Origin: Lachnospira pectinoschiza
GTDB taxonomy: Bacteria > Bacillota > Clostridia > Lachnospirales > Lachnospiraceae
Reading direction: 5' to 3'
NCBI RefSeq assembly: GCF_020564355.1
Contig: NZ_JAJCRR010000002.1
Span: 310,001 to 374,000, forward strand
DNA: 64,000 nt
Shown: positions 51,456 to 61,103 of the stretch, one piece after another
Position numbering within the stretch: the stretch's first letter is position 1
How the letters are laid out: each line of letters opens with the position of its first letter
Translations under genes and position numbers: made by a program
The notes under the pieces: model-generated
The model's database searches: none
The model's input: only the letters and a program-made list of their open reading frames with translations
Told to the model about the DNA's origin: nothing

Positions 51456-53393
51456 ATGAAGCATGGATATGTAAGAGCAGCGGCGCTGACACCGGTTATC
51501 CGGGTGGCGGACTGCGAATATAATACACAGCAGGTATTAGAAGGCATGAAGGAGGCATTTGCAAAAAAGGCGAAGGTTGCCGTATTTCCGGAAATGTGTC
51601 TGACGGGATATACCTGCAATGATTTATTTTTACAGGAAGTATTAATAAACGGTGCATTAGAGGGCTTGGAAAAACTGGTTGCATCATCGAAAGAAATGCC
51701 GGGCATGGTCAATGTAGTCGGACTTCCGTTTACTTATGCGGGAAAACTCTACAATGTGGCGGCAGTTTTCTGTGGCGGAAAATTATTGGGGCTTGTGCCG
51801 AAGAAATTCCTGCCAAACTACGGCGAATTTTATGAAAGAAGACAGTTTACACCGGGCTTTGAAACGTGTGTAACGGTTGAAATATCTGGACAGCGTGTTC
51901 CGTTTGGCATGAATCAGTTATTTGTATGCAAAAATATGAAGAATTTTGTAATTGCGGCAGAAATCTGTGAGGATTTGTGGACACCGAATCCGCCGGTAAC
52001 GGCACATGCCATGCATGGCGCAACGATGCTTGTAAATTGTTCTGCCAGCAATGAAACGATTGGCAAGGCATCATACCGCAGGGAATTGGTAAAGGGCGAG
52101 TCGGCAAGACTGGTGAGTGCCTACATTTATTCGAGTGCAGGCGAGGGCGAATCCACGCAGGATATTGTCTTTAGCGGACACAACCTGATAGCGGAAAACG
52201 GCACACTGCTTTCAGAGGCAGAGAAATTTGCCAATCAGAATGTGTATGCCGATATTGATTTGGAAAGAATTGCATTTGAAAGAAGAAGAATGTCTACATT
52301 TACGGTGGATACAGACTGTTCCGGCTATACGGTGACGGAATTTGAAACGGTCGTGGAGGATTTGGATTTAATCCGGTATTTTGACAAAGCACCGTTTGTG
52401 CCGTCAGATATAGCGGAACGTAACAGCCGATGTGAGGAAATTTTAGATATTCAGACATACGGACTGAAAAAACGTCTGGAGCATACAAAGTGCAAGAGTG
52501 CCGTTATCGGTATTTCCGGCGGACTGGATTCCACACTGGCACTGCTTGTAACCGTACGTGCATTTGATTTGCTGGGACTGGACAGAAGCGGTATTACGTG
52601 CGTGACAATGCCGTGCTTTGGTACAACAGACAGAACGTATGGCAATGCAGTGACATTGACGAAAAGACTGTCCTGTACACTTCGTGAAATTAATATCAAA
52701 GCGGCGGTACATCAGCATTTTGCGGATATCGGACACGATGAGAGCCTGCACAATGTAACCTATGAAAACGGACAGGCAAGAGAGCGTACACAGATTTTAA
52801 TGGACATTGCAAACCAGACAAATGGCATGGTTATCGGAACCGGCGATATGTCCGAGCTGGCGCTCGGCTGGGCAACATATAACGGCGACCATATGTCGAT
52901 GTACGGTGTCAATGTTTCAATTCCAAAGACACTTGTGCGTCATTTGGTACGGTATTATGCGGATAACTGTAAGGATAAGGAATTGTCTGATACATTGCTT
53001 GATATTTTAGACACACCGGTCAGTCCGGAACTGCTTCCGCCGCAGGAAGATGGAACGATTGCGCAGAAGACCGAAGATTTGGTCGGTCCGTATGAATTAC
53101 ATGACTTTTATCTGTATCATATGCTGCGTTTCGGGGTACAGCCTAAGAAGCTGTTCCGTATTGCAAAGATTGCATTTGACGGTGAATATGCGCCGGAGGT
53201 AATTTATAAGTGGCTTCGGACATTTGTATGGCGCTTTTTTGCACAGCAGTTTAAACGCTCGTGTCTGCCGGACGGTCCAAAGGTGGGCAGTGTTGCCGTT
53301 TCGCCGAGAGGTGATTTGCGTATGCCAAGTGATGCGGCGGTGCAGTTATGGATAAAGCAGTTAGATGATATCCGGGAAGAATATCATTTTTAA
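51456..53393 (+). CDS. nadE: Glutamine-dependent NAD+ synthetase
   Basis: 645 residues, two domains. N-terminal nitrilase-type glutaminase: Glu in FPEMCLTGY (about 46-54), Lys in VPKKFLPNYGEFYERR (about 113-128) and Cys in ICEDLW (about 172-177). C-terminal ATP pyrophosphatase domain: GISGGLDSTLAL (about 350-361) and GTGDMSELALGW (about 466-477). Makes NAD from deamido-NAD. An extended -10 TGATATACT at 51347-51355 may be its promoter. Confidence 0.97.
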   Translation: MKHGYVRAAALTPVIRVADCEYNTQQVLEGMKEAFAKKAKVAVFPEMCLTGYTCNDLFLQEVLINGALEGLEKLVASSKEMPGMVNVVGLPFTYAGKLYNVAAVFCGGKLLGLVPKKFLPNYGEFYERRQFTPGFETCVTVEISGQRVPFGMNQLFVCKNMKNFVIAAEICEDLWTPNPPVTAHAMHGATMLVNCSASNETIGKASYRRELVKGESARLVSAYIYSSAGEGESTQDIVFSGHNLIAENGTLLSEAEKFANQNVYADIDLERIAFERRRMSTFTVDTDCSGYTVTEFETVVEDLDLIRYFDKAPFVPSDIAERNSRCEEILDIQTYGLKKRLEHTKCKSAVIGISGGLDSTLALLVTVRAFDLLGLDRSGITCVTMPCFGTTDRTYGNAVTLTKRLSCTLREINIKAAVHQHFADIGHDESLHNVTYENGQARERTQILMDIANQTNGMVIGTGDMSELALGWATYNGDHMSMYGVNVSIPKTLVRHLVRYYADNCKDKELSDTLLDILDTPVSPELLPPQEDGTIAQKTEDLVGPYELHDFYLYHMLRFGVQPKKLFRIAKIAFDGEYAPEVIYKWLRTFVWRFFAQQFKRSCLPDGPKVGSVAVSPRGDLRMPSDAAVQLWIKQLDDIREEYHF

Positions 53394-53443
53394 TTTACTA
53401 TGAAAAGAGCGGCAGAAGACCGCATGAATGGAGGACATGAAAA

Positions 53444-54643
53444 ATGGCAAAGAACAACCGGCCACAAAACCAGCAGGAACAAAAAGTAGTGACCAAGTAT
53501 GACAAGAAAGTACAGAAACGAAAAGAAGCACAGCGCAAGGCAGAGCGGGATAAAAAAATAGCCGTATTTGCCTGCATTGCGGCGGCAGCGGCAATTATCG
53601 TGATAGCAGTGTGTGTTGCGGTATCCAATTATACAAAGGTGCATAAGAAATTTATTGAAGTCGATAACACACCGGTCAGCCAGATTGAATTTGACTTTTA
53701 CTACGGCGTGGCAAAATCAGATTTGTTAAATTCTTCTTTATACGGCACAATGACATACGCATCTTATTTCACATCTTATATGGGATATGATACAGGTAAA
53801 TCCGATGCAAGCCAGAAATACGCTTCATCAGATAACACATGGTATGACTATTTTGCCAATACGGCAGTTACGAAAATCAAGGAATTTAAGGCGTTAAACA
53901 AGGCAGCGGACGATGCCGGTTTTACATATAATACGCTGGAAGATGATTATAACAGTTTTATTGAAAATATTGCATCCGAAGCAGACAGCAACAGTATCAG
54001 TGTAGGGGAAGCCTATAAGGAGCTGTTTGGCAGTCATGCAACAGAAAGCAGTATTAAGCCGTATGTAGAGAAATATTTAAAAGCGGCGGCTTATCAGGAA
54101 GAATTACAGACAACACTGGCGGCAACCGATGATGAAGTAGCGGCTTATTATGCCGAAAATAAGGATAACTACGATACGGTAGATTACCGCTCATTTACAA
54201 TTACGGCAGAAACAGCCGGTGATACGGCAAGTCTGGCGGCGGCAAAGACGAAAGCAGATGCCATGGCGGCGGCTGTAACAGATGAAGCTTCCTTTGCACA
54301 GGCATGTACCCAGTATGCCGCAACCGATGAAGATAAGGAAAAATATGCAGACGAAACAGCTTCTTTAAGCAAGAGTGCAAAAAAATCTTCCGTAACCAAT
54401 TCATCGCTTGCAGACTGGTTATTTACACAGGACAGAAAAGCCGGTGAAGTAACGGTCATTGAAGATACAGACAATTCAGCTTACATTGTGGCATATTTTA
54501 TCAGTCGCAGTTATGATGAAAGCAACAATACAACGATTGCAAACCAGCTTCTTTCGCAGAAGTATAACGAGCTGATTACCGGTTACACAGACAATATGAG
54601 TGTAAACAATATCAAAAACAGAATTAAAATGCTTTCAGAATAA
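53444..54643 (+). CDS. Membrane-anchored SurA/PrsA-like foldase
   Basis: 399 residues. A basic, Gln/Lys-rich cytoplasmic N-terminus of about 42 residues, one membrane helix (about 44-64, IAVFACIAAAAAIIVIAVCV), then an extracellular part: SurA-N-like helical domain starting KKFIEVDNTPVSQIEFDFYY and a degenerate PPIC-like parvulin domain from about 230 (DEVAAYYAENKDNYD; ending AYIVAYFISR). Proline isomerase residues are not obvious. Likely helps folding of secreted proteins. Confidence 0.75.
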   Translation: MAKNNRPQNQQEQKVVTKYDKKVQKRKEAQRKAERDKKIAVFACIAAAAAIIVIAVCVAVSNYTKVHKKFIEVDNTPVSQIEFDFYYGVAKSDLLNSSLYGTMTYASYFTSYMGYDTGKSDASQKYASSDNTWYDYFANTAVTKIKEFKALNKAADDAGFTYNTLEDDYNSFIENIASEADSNSISVGEAYKELFGSHATESSIKPYVEKYLKAAAYQEELQTTLAATDDEVAAYYAENKDNYDTVDYRSFTITAETAGDTASLAAAKTKADAMAAAVTDEASFAQACTQYAATDEDKEKYADETASLSKSAKKSSVTNSSLADWLFTQDRKAGEVTVIEDTDNSAYIVAYFISRSYDESNNTTIANQLLSQKYNELITGYTDNMSVNNIKNRIKMLSE

Positions 54644-54660
54644 GAAAGGATTATGGCAAA

Positions 54661-55314
54661 GTGAAACTGGATTTGGGAAATTATCGGTGTGCAATTTTTG
54701 ATTTGGACGGAACACTGCTTGATTCTACGTGGGTGTGGGAAAAGATTGATATTGATTTTCTTGCAAAACGTGGAATCGCCGTTCCGGCAGATTATATGCA
54801 GGAAATCCGTAACCACAATTTTATTACTGGTTCAAAATATGTCATTGAACGTTTTCATCTGAATGAAAATGCAGAGGATATTGCAGCAGAGTGGCATGAA
54901 ATGGCACAGGAGCAGTACGATAATGTGATTACGTTAAAACCGGGAGCCGGTGCATTTTTAAGAAAATTAAAGGCACAGGGCATGAAATTGACGGTGGCAA
55001 CCTCGTCTACGCATACGCTGTTTGAAAAATGCTTAAAACGCAACGGCATCTATGATTTGTTTGACAGCTTTACGGAAACGCATGAGGTAGAGCGTGGCAA
55101 GGGATATCCCGATGTCTATGAACTGGCAGCTTTACGCTGTCAGACGGATACGGCACACTGTATCGTGTTTGAAGACATTTTAAAGGCAGTGCAGGGCGCA
55201 AAAAAAGGCGGATTTTATACGGTTGCCGTGTATGATGCGGCATCCGCGCAGGAGCAGGAAGAAATTAAAAAATTGTGTGACAGATATATTTATGGATATG
55301 AAGAATTGGAGTAG
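54661..55314 (+). CDS. HAD family hydrolase, beta-phosphoglucomutase-like
   Basis: 217 residues, GTG start after AAAGGA. Motif I FDLDGTLLDS (12-21), motif II VATSST (about 114-119), Lys of motif III in ERGKGYPDVYE, motif IV VFEDILKA (about 164-171). Helical cap between I and II. Substrate unknown. Followed by another HAD gene after two bases. Confidence 0.88.
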   Translation: MKLDLGNYRCAIFDLDGTLLDSTWVWEKIDIDFLAKRGIAVPADYMQEIRNHNFITGSKYVIERFHLNENAEDIAAEWHEMAQEQYDNVITLKPGAGAFLRKLKAQGMKLTVATSSTHTLFEKCLKRNGIYDLFDSFTETHEVERGKGYPDVYELAALRCQTDTAHCIVFEDILKAVQGAKKGGFYTVAVYDAASAQEQEEIKKLCDRYIYGYEELE

Positions 55315-55316
55315 AA

Positions 55317-55988
55317 ATGCAGAAGAAGTATTTATTATTTGACTTAGACGGAACACTGACGGATTCTAAGCTTGGCATTACTAGATGTGTGCAGTATGCA
55401 CTGAAATCACTGGGCATTGACGAACCGGATTTAGACAAGCTGGAGTGTTATATCGGACCGCCGTTAATCGACAGCTTTCAGCGTTATCACGGTTTAAGCT
55501 TAGAGCAGGCGCAAATCGGTGTGGCTAAGTACAGAGAGCGTTTCCGCGACACGGGAATTTTTGAAAACGAAGTGATTGCGGGAATCCCGGAAGTTTTAGA
55601 GGAATTAAAGAAGCGCGGCTATGTCATGGCGCTGGCAACATCTAAGCCGGAAGAATTTGCACTGCGTATTACAAAGCATTTTCATCTGGCACAGTATTTT
55701 GAGATTGAAGTGGGCAGTGGCATGAACGGAGAACTTAAGTACAAGGCAGACGTCATTGCGGAAGTGTTAAGACGCATTGCACAAAAGCACCCGGAGCAGG
55801 ACATGGCAGAAATTGAAGCCGATTCGGTAATGATTGGCGACCGCGTGCATGATATTGAAGGTGCAAAGAAGTGTAAGATTGAGTCGGTCGGTGTGCGTTT
55901 TGGATTTGCAAAGCCGGGCGAACTTGAAGAAGCAGGCGCAGATGAAATTGTGGCAACACCGGAGGAACTGCTGGAGGTGTTTGGGTAA
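55317..55988 (+). CDS. HAD family hydrolase, phosphoglycolate phosphatase-like
   Basis: 223 residues. Motif I FDLDGTLTDS (8-17), YIGPPLIDSFQ (cap, about 43-53), motif II LATSKPEEFA (about 103-112), motif III Lys near ELKYKAD, and motif IV VMIGDRVHDIEGAK (about 172-185). Close in pattern to the Gph/PpaX-like group often annotated as phosphoglycolate or 5'-nucleotide phosphatase. Co-transcribed with the preceding HAD gene. Confidence 0.9.
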   Translation: MQKKYLLFDLDGTLTDSKLGITRCVQYALKSLGIDEPDLDKLECYIGPPLIDSFQRYHGLSLEQAQIGVAKYRERFRDTGIFENEVIAGIPEVLEELKKRGYVMALATSKPEEFALRITKHFHLAQYFEIEVGSGMNGELKYKADVIAEVLRRIAQKHPEQDMAEIEADSVMIGDRVHDIEGAKKCKIESVGVRFGFAKPGELEEAGADEIVATPEELLEVFG

Positions 55989-56067
55989 AGCCTTGAAAAT
56001 AGACATTTATTTTTAAAATGTGCATATAATAGTATATACATTATTGAAAATTTTTATATGTAGATAA

Positions 56068-56198
56068 TTACAAAAGCATAATTTCTATGTTATGATTACA
56101 TTGTAAAAGACAGTAATAAAAATTACTGGTTTTGAAATTATTGAAACAGAAGCAGCATAACAGGACAGCAATCAATCTACGATTGCTGTCCTTTTTTT
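56068..56198 (+). ncRNA. Candidate small RNA with its own promoter and terminator
   Basis: In the 334-base gap between the HAD gene and cysK. TTACAA (56068-56073), 17-base spacer and TATGAT (56091-56096) form a promoter. About 15 bases on, CAGTAAT-AAAA-ATTACTG (56111-56128) is a perfect hairpin, then AGGACAGCAATC (56162-56173) with GATTGCTGTCCT (56181-56192) and seven T form a strong terminator. No ribosome binding site with an open frame lies between. Expected transcript about 56103-56198. Confidence 0.5.
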
Positions 56199-56237
56199 GC
56201 GTGATACGGAGAAAATGTAAAAAACAGAAATTGCTGC

Positions 56238-56266
56238 TTGACAAATGGATATATTCGATGTACTAT
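56238..56266 (+). promoter_or_regulatory. Promoter of cysK
   Basis: TTGACA (56238-56243), 17-base spacer, TACTAT (56261-56266), 57 bases before the ATG. Confidence 0.8.
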
Positions 56267-56322
56267 TAATTCACAGTAATCCTACTAAACATATATGATA
56301 TAAGAAAAGAGAGGAAATTGAT

Positions 56323-57258
56323 ATGGGTAAAATAACAGAAAGCGCATTAGAATTAGTTGGAAAAACACCGTTATTAAGAGCGTCAAGATATGCAAAAAAC
56401 GTTGGAGCAGAGCAGGCAGATGTTTTAGTAAAGCTGGAATATCTGAATCCGGCAGGTTCCGTAAAGGACCGTATCGCACTGGCAATGATTGAAGATGCAG
56501 AAAAGAACGGTATTTTAAAACCGGGTGCAACAATCATTGAACCGACATCAGGTAATACCGGTATCGGTCTTGCGGCTGTTGCGGCAGCAAAGGGTTATAA
56601 GGCAATCCTTACACTGCCTGAAACAATGAGCGTAGAAAGAAGAAACCTGTTAAAGGCTTATGGTGCCGAACTGGTGCTGACAGAAGGCGCAAAGGGCATG
56701 AAGGGCGCTATCGCAAAGGCAGAAGAATTAAGAGATTCCATTCCGGGTGCTGTTATTTTAGGACAGTTTGTCAATAAGGCAAATCCGGCGGCTCATAAGG
56801 CAACAACAGGACCGGAAATCTGGGAACAGACAGACGGCAAGGTTGACATTTTTGTAGCAGGTGTCGGTACAGGCGGAACAATCACAGGTGTCGGCGAATA
56901 CTTAAAATCACAGAATCCTGATGTAAAGATTGTTGCTGTAGAACCGGCATCCAGCCCGGTACTTTCAACAGGTACAGCAGGTCCTCACAAGATTCAGGGA
57001 ATCGGCGCAGGCTTTGTTCCGGAAGTGTTAAACACAGATGTATATGATGAAATCATCACAATCGAAAACGAAGATGCGTTTGATGAGGGCAGAAGATTTG
57101 CAGTCAGCGAAGGTATTCTTGTCGGTATTTCATCTGGTGCAGCTTTAAAGGCGGCTTCTATTTTAGCCGCAAGACCGGAAAATAAGGGCAAGACAATCGT
57201 TGCATTATTACCGGATTCAGGTGACAGATATTTATCAACACAGTTATTTAACCGCTAA
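56323..57258 (+). CDS. cysK: Cysteine synthase (O-acetylserine sulfhydrylase)
   Basis: 311 residues, PLP enzyme making cysteine from O-acetylserine and sulfide. PLP Lys in [10 protein letters not shown] (about 45-54), substrate loop [12 protein letters not shown] (about 71-82), phosphate loop [12 protein letters not shown] (about 181-192) and [13 protein letters not shown] (about 264-276). AGAGAGGAAATTG precedes the ATG. Followed 18 bases later by nadA. Confidence 0.97.
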   Translation: MGKITESALELVGKTPLLRASRYAKNVGAEQADVLVKLEYLNPAGSVKDRIALAMIEDAEKNGILKPGATIIEPTSGNTGIGLAAVAAAKGYKAILTLPETMSVERRNLLKAYGAELVLTEGAKGMKGAIAKAEELRDSIPGAVILGQFVNKANPAAHKATTGPEIWEQTDGKVDIFVAGVGTGGTITGVGEYLKSQNPDVKIVAVEPASSPVLSTGTAGPHKIQGIGAGFVPEVLNTDVYDEIITIENEDAFDEGRRFAVSEGILVGISSGAALKAASILAARPENKGKTIVALLPDSGDRYLSTQLFNR

Positions 57259-57276
57259 GGAGTCGCAGAAAAACTC

Positions 57277-58188
57277 ATGGAAAACAGAATTGAAAAAATA
57301 AAGAAAATGCAAAAGGAAAAAGATGTTGTCATTCTGGCCCATTATTATGTGGACGGTGCCGTACAGGAAATTGCGGATTATGTAGGAGATTCGTTTTATT
57401 TAAGTAAGGTTGCCACACAGGTTATACAGCAGAATATTTTGTTCTGCGGTGTATCCTTCATGGGCGAAAGTGCCAAAATTTTAAATCCGGAAAAGAACGT
57501 GGTAATGGCAGATGCCCACGCAGACTGCCCAATGGCACATATGGTTACGGTAGAACAGATAGAACAGGTCAGAAAAGAAAATCCTGACGTTGCCGTAGTC
57601 TGTTATGTCAATTCAACCGCAGAAATTAAGGCAGTGTCCGATGTCTGTGTTACATCATCCAATGCCGTGAAGGTTGTAAAAAATCTTCCGGAGCAGAATA
57701 TCTTTTTTGTGCCGGATAACAATTTAGGCAGATATGTGGCAAAACAGCTGCCGGAAAAGCATTTTATCTTCCATGACGGTTTTTGTCATGTACATAAGAG
57801 TATTCATGCAGAAAATGTAAAGGCAGCAAAGGAAGCGCATCCGGAAGCACTGGTGCTTACGCACCCGGAATGTACGGAAGATGTTATCGAACTTTCGGAT
57901 TTTGTAGGCAGTACATCAGAAATTATTGATTACGCGACAAAGAGTGTTGCCGACCGTTTTATTATCTGCACGGAAATGGGTGTGTTCTTTGAGTTACAGC
58001 AGAAGAACCCTGAAAAGAAATTTTATTCAGTCGGACACAGACAGTTCTGTCCGAATATGAAGAAAGTGACATTAGAGCGTGTCGAAGAAGCACTTGAAAA
58101 AATGCAGCCATACGTTGAAGTTCCGCAGGATGTATTGGAGGCAGCCGCAAAGCCGTTAAAGAGAATGTTAGAGCTGGCGGCAAAGTAA
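57277..58188 (+). CDS. nadA: Quinolinate synthase
   Basis: 303 residues. Condenses iminoaspartate with dihydroxyacetone phosphate. Begins with the usual ILAHYYVDGAVQEIADYVGDS block; the three Cys ligands of the 4Fe-4S cluster lie in FCGVSFMGESAK (about 81), HPECTED (about 197) and QFCPNMKK (about 253). nadB and nadC are not adjacent. Pairing with cysK is unusual; nadA normally sits with nadB-nadC. The ribosome binding site AAGGAG is about 15 bases from the ATG, which is far. Confidence 0.97.
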   Translation: MENRIEKIKKMQKEKDVVILAHYYVDGAVQEIADYVGDSFYLSKVATQVIQQNILFCGVSFMGESAKILNPEKNVVMADAHADCPMAHMVTVEQIEQVRKENPDVAVVCYVNSTAEIKAVSDVCVTSSNAVKVVKNLPEQNIFFVPDNNLGRYVAKQLPEKHFIFHDGFCHVHKSIHAENVKAAKEAHPEALVLTHPECTEDVIELSDFVGSTSEIIDYATKSVADRFIICTEMGVFFELQQKNPEKKFYSVGHRQFCPNMKKVTLERVEEALEKMQPYVEVPQDVLEAAAKPLKRMLELAAK

Positions 58189-58201
58189 ATAAGTGGCAAA
58201 G

Positions 58202-58257
58202 CAGCCTGTATGCGCCTGCCGGGGGAAATATCCGGTGGGTGTATGCGGGCTGTTTTT
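58202..58257 (+). terminator. Terminator after nadA
   Basis: CAGCCTGTATGCGCCTGCCG (58202-58221) pairs, with wobbles, with CGGTGGGTGTATGCGGGCTG (58233-58252), followed by TTTTTT. Confidence 0.88.
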
Positions 58258-58380
58258 TACGCTTTGGCAAGGGTGGGGGTTAGAATCGTTTTTTACGGTG
58301 GGGAAAATGCGGGTGATTTTTGTGGGGAGTTCTGTTATAATGAGTGTAAAAAGTAAATTATGATGTAAAAGGAGCCAGCT

Positions 58381-58959
58381 ATGTCAAACACAACCAAACG
58401 TGCATTGGAAAATTCACTCAAGCAGATGCTTTTAAAGAAGCCGCTGGATAAAATAACAATCAGCGATTTGACGGACGACTGCGGAATCAGCCGCATGGCA
58501 TTTTATTATCATTTTAAGGACATTTATGATTTGGTAGAATGGTCCTGCATGGAAGATGCAACGAGGGCATTGCAGGGGAAAAAGACGTATGACACATGGC
58601 ATGAAGGATTAAAACAGATATTTGAAGCGGTTCTTGAAAATAAGCCGTTTATCATGAACGCATATCATGCATTGAGCCGGGAACAGATTGAAAATTATCT
58701 GTTTATGCTGACACACAATCTGCTCATGGGGGTTGTTGAGGAAAAATCCAAAGGACTTGACATTACCGAAGGAGAAAAAAGTTTCATTGCTGATTTTTAC
58801 AAATATGGGTTTGTCGGTGTCATGCTTGACTGGATTGGCAAGGGAATGAAAGAGGATTACACAGAGATTACAGACAGAATGAGCGCCACGCTGGACGGCA
58901 GTATTACTAATTCGATTCATAATTTTGCAAATAAAAACCTTACAACTTTCCGCATTTGA
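58381..58959 (+). CDS. TetR/AcrR family regulator (DhaS-like)
   Basis: 192 residues. The N-terminal helix-turn-helix ITISDLTDDCGISRMAFYYHFKD (split: ITISDLTDDCGISRM, AFYYHFKDIYDL; about 24-50) is standard; the C-terminal ligand domain of about 120 residues matches the DhaS/TetR_C_8-like group. An extended -10 TGTTATAAT is at 58334-58341. Directly upstream of the oleate hydratase gene, whose promoter carries palindromes, so it probably represses that gene. Confidence 0.88.
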   Translation: MSNTTKRALENSLKQMLLKKPLDKITISDLTDDCGISRMAFYYHFKDIYDLVEWSCMEDATRALQGKKTYDTWHEGLKQIFEAVLENKPFIMNAYHALSREQIENYLFMLTHNLLMGVVEEKSKGLDITEGEKSFIADFYKYGFVGVMLDWIGKGMKEDYTEITDRMSATLDGSITNSIHNFANKNLTTFRI

Positions 58960-59020
58960 TAAAAATTTAATCAAATTTACGATTTTGTAAATTGAAAAAG
59001 ATTTGCCGATTCTTTATGAT
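58954..59020 (+). promoter_or_regulatory. Promoter and palindromic operators of the oleate hydratase gene
   Basis: Promoter TTGAAA (58992-58997), 17-base spacer, TATGAT (59015-59020). Two inverted repeats lie on it: ATTTGAT-N9-ATCAAAT (58954-58976) and AATTTAC-N6-GTAAATT (58974-58993), the second touching the -35. Suited to binding by the adjacent TetR protein. Confidence 0.65.
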
Positions 59021-59078
59021 AAAACCATCAGGAACGTTCATAATAAATTTTAGAGAATTCAGAAAGGTGGCAGTCATT

Positions 59079-61061
59079 ATGGCAAAAAAATCAAAACTGG
59101 GTGTTGCATCTGCAATCGTAGTCGGCGCAGGAGCAGCCGCATTATATGCAAAAAAGGCGAGTGAAAACAAGCAGGCAAAAAACGGACAGACAGGAAAAAA
59201 GGCAGACGAAACACAGGAACGAAACGAGTACCGCAATACAGAACGCGGTAAGTATGAAAAAAACAGCAAAGGTATTTATTACAGCAACGGCAACTACGAA
59301 GCATTTGCCCGTCCGGAAAAACCGGAAGGTGTTGACGATAAGCATGCATACCTTGTAGGCAGCGGGCTGGCTTCACTTGCGGCGGCGTGTTTCCTTGTAC
59401 GTGACGGACAGATGCCGGGCAAAAACATTCACATTTTAGAAGCTATGGACATTGCAGGCGGTGCGTGTGACGGTATTTACGATGCTTCCCGCGGTTATGT
59501 AATGCGCGGCGGCCGTGAAATGGAAAATCATTTTGAGTGCCTGTGGGATTTATTCCGCAGTATTCCATCAATTGAAACACCGGGCGTTTCCGTGCTGGAC
59601 GAATATTACTGGCTCAACAAAAAAGACCCGAACTATTCATTATGCCGTGCAACGGTAAAACGTGGACAGGATGCCCATACAGACGGCAAATTTAATTTAA
59701 GCCAGAAGGGTTGTATGGAAATCATGAAGCTCTTTATGACCAAGGACGAAGATTTATACGACAAGACGATTGAAGATGTTTTTGATGACGAAGTGTTTGA
59801 TTCGACATTCTGGTTATACTGGAGAACGATGTTTGCATTTGAAAACTGGCACAGTGCATTGGAAATGAAGCTGTATTTCCAGCGTTTTATTCATCATATC
59901 GCAGGTCTGCCTGATTTTAGTGCGTTAAAATTTACAAAATACAATCAGTATGAATCCCTGATTCTGCCGATGAAGAAATATCTGGAAGATGCGGGCGTAG
60001 AATTCCGCTTTAATACAGAAGTAACAAATGTTATTTTTGAGCATAAGGACGGCAAAAAGATTGCAACGGCGATTGAGTGTAAGGAAAAAGGTGTTGAAAA
60101 GGGCATTGTCCTGACTGAAAATGACCTTGTATTTGTTACAAACGGAAGCTGTACGGAGGGAACGATTTACGGCGACCAGAACCATGCACCAAACGGTGAT
60201 GCAGAAGTGCGCACAAGCGGCTGCTGGAGCCTTTGGAAAAATATTGCAAAGCAGGACCCGTCATTCGGACATCCTGAAAAGTTCTGTTCAGATGTAGCAA
60301 AGACGAACTGGGAATCTGCAACGGTTACAACACTTGATGATAAGATTATTCCATATATCACAAAGATTTGTAAGAGAGACCCAAAGAGCGGAAAAGTTGT
60401 AACAGGCGGTATTGTAAGCTGTCAGGATTCTAAATGGCTGTTGAGCTGGACGATTAACAGACAGGGACAGTTTAAGGACCAGGATAAAGATAAGGTCTGC
60501 GTATGGGTATATGGACTGTTTACCGATGTACCGGGCGATTATGTTAAAAAGCCGATGAAAGAGTGTACCGGTAAGGAAATCACAGAAGAATGGCTGTATC
60601 ACTTAGGTGTGCCGGTTGAAGAAATCGAAGACCTCGCTGAAAACAGTGCAGTCTGCGTACCGACAATGATGCCGTATATTACAGCATTCTTTATGCCAAG
60701 AACCAAGGGAGACAGACCGGACGTTATTCCGGACGGCTGTGTAAACTTTGCATTCCTCGGACAGTTTGCGGATACACCAAGAGATACTGTATTTACAACA
60801 GAGTATTCTGTAAGAACGGCAATGGAAGCGGTTTACGGACTGCTCGGTGTTGACCGTGGCGTACCGGAAGTATGGGGCAGTGTTTACGATGTCCGTGAAT
60901 TGCTTGACAGCTCCGTAAAGCTGATGGACGGAAAATCTCCGCTTGAAATTCAGCTGCCTGGACCACTCAATGCCTTAAAGAAGCCTTTATTAAAGCTTGT
61001 AAAAGGCAATGTCATTGAAAAATTACTGCGTGACCACGATATTTTAAAAGATAATATGTAA
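59079..61061 (+). CDS. ohyA: Oleate hydratase with N-terminal membrane anchor
   Basis: 660 residues. FAD enzyme adding water to the cis-9 double bond of oleate to give 10-hydroxystearate, formerly myosin-cross-reactive antigen. FAD loop YLVGSGLASLAAA (about 90-102), EAMDIAGGACDG (about 116-127), the catalytic-Glu block RGGREMENHFECLWDL (about 138-153) and C-terminal FAFLGQFADTPRDTVFTTEYS (split: FAFLGQFADTPRD, TVFTTEYS) fit the family. The first 30 residues (KLGVASAIVVGAGAAALYAKKA) form a hydrophobic anchor followed by a charged linker to about residue 60, not found in the compact enzymes. ATG 59079 follows AAAGGTGG. Confidence 0.93.
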   Translation: MAKKSKLGVASAIVVGAGAAALYAKKASENKQAKNGQTGKKADETQERNEYRNTERGKYEKNSKGIYYSNGNYEAFARPEKPEGVDDKHAYLVGSGLASLAAACFLVRDGQMPGKNIHILEAMDIAGGACDGIYDASRGYVMRGGREMENHFECLWDLFRSIPSIETPGVSVLDEYYWLNKKDPNYSLCRATVKRGQDAHTDGKFNLSQKGCMEIMKLFMTKDEDLYDKTIEDVFDDEVFDSTFWLYWRTMFAFENWHSALEMKLYFQRFIHHIAGLPDFSALKFTKYNQYESLILPMKKYLEDAGVEFRFNTEVTNVIFEHKDGKKIATAIECKEKGVEKGIVLTENDLVFVTNGSCTEGTIYGDQNHAPNGDAEVRTSGCWSLWKNIAKQDPSFGHPEKFCSDVAKTNWESATVTTLDDKIIPYITKICKRDPKSGKVVTGGIVSCQDSKWLLSWTINRQGQFKDQDKDKVCVWVYGLFTDVPGDYVKKPMKECTGKEITEEWLYHLGVPVEEIEDLAENSAVCVPTMMPYITAFFMPRTKGDRPDVIPDGCVNFAFLGQFADTPRDTVFTTEYSVRTAMEAVYGLLGVDRGVPEVWGSVYDVRELLDSSVKLMDGKSPLEIQLPGPLNALKKPLLKLVKGNVIEKLLRDHDILKDNM

Positions 61062-61067
61062 TTTTAC

Positions 61068-61103
61068 GGGACCGGCACAAAATGAAGTGCCGGTCCCTTT
61101 TTT
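61068..61103 (+). terminator. Terminator after the oleate hydratase gene
   Basis: GGGACCGGCAC (61068-61078) and GTGCCGGTCCC (61087-61097), perfect, followed by six T. Confidence 0.95.

Noticed and set aside
54184..54474. Minus-strand Ala/Val/Ser-rich frame of 96 residues
   Set aside because: Shadow of the Ala/Thr-rich part of the foldase-like gene.
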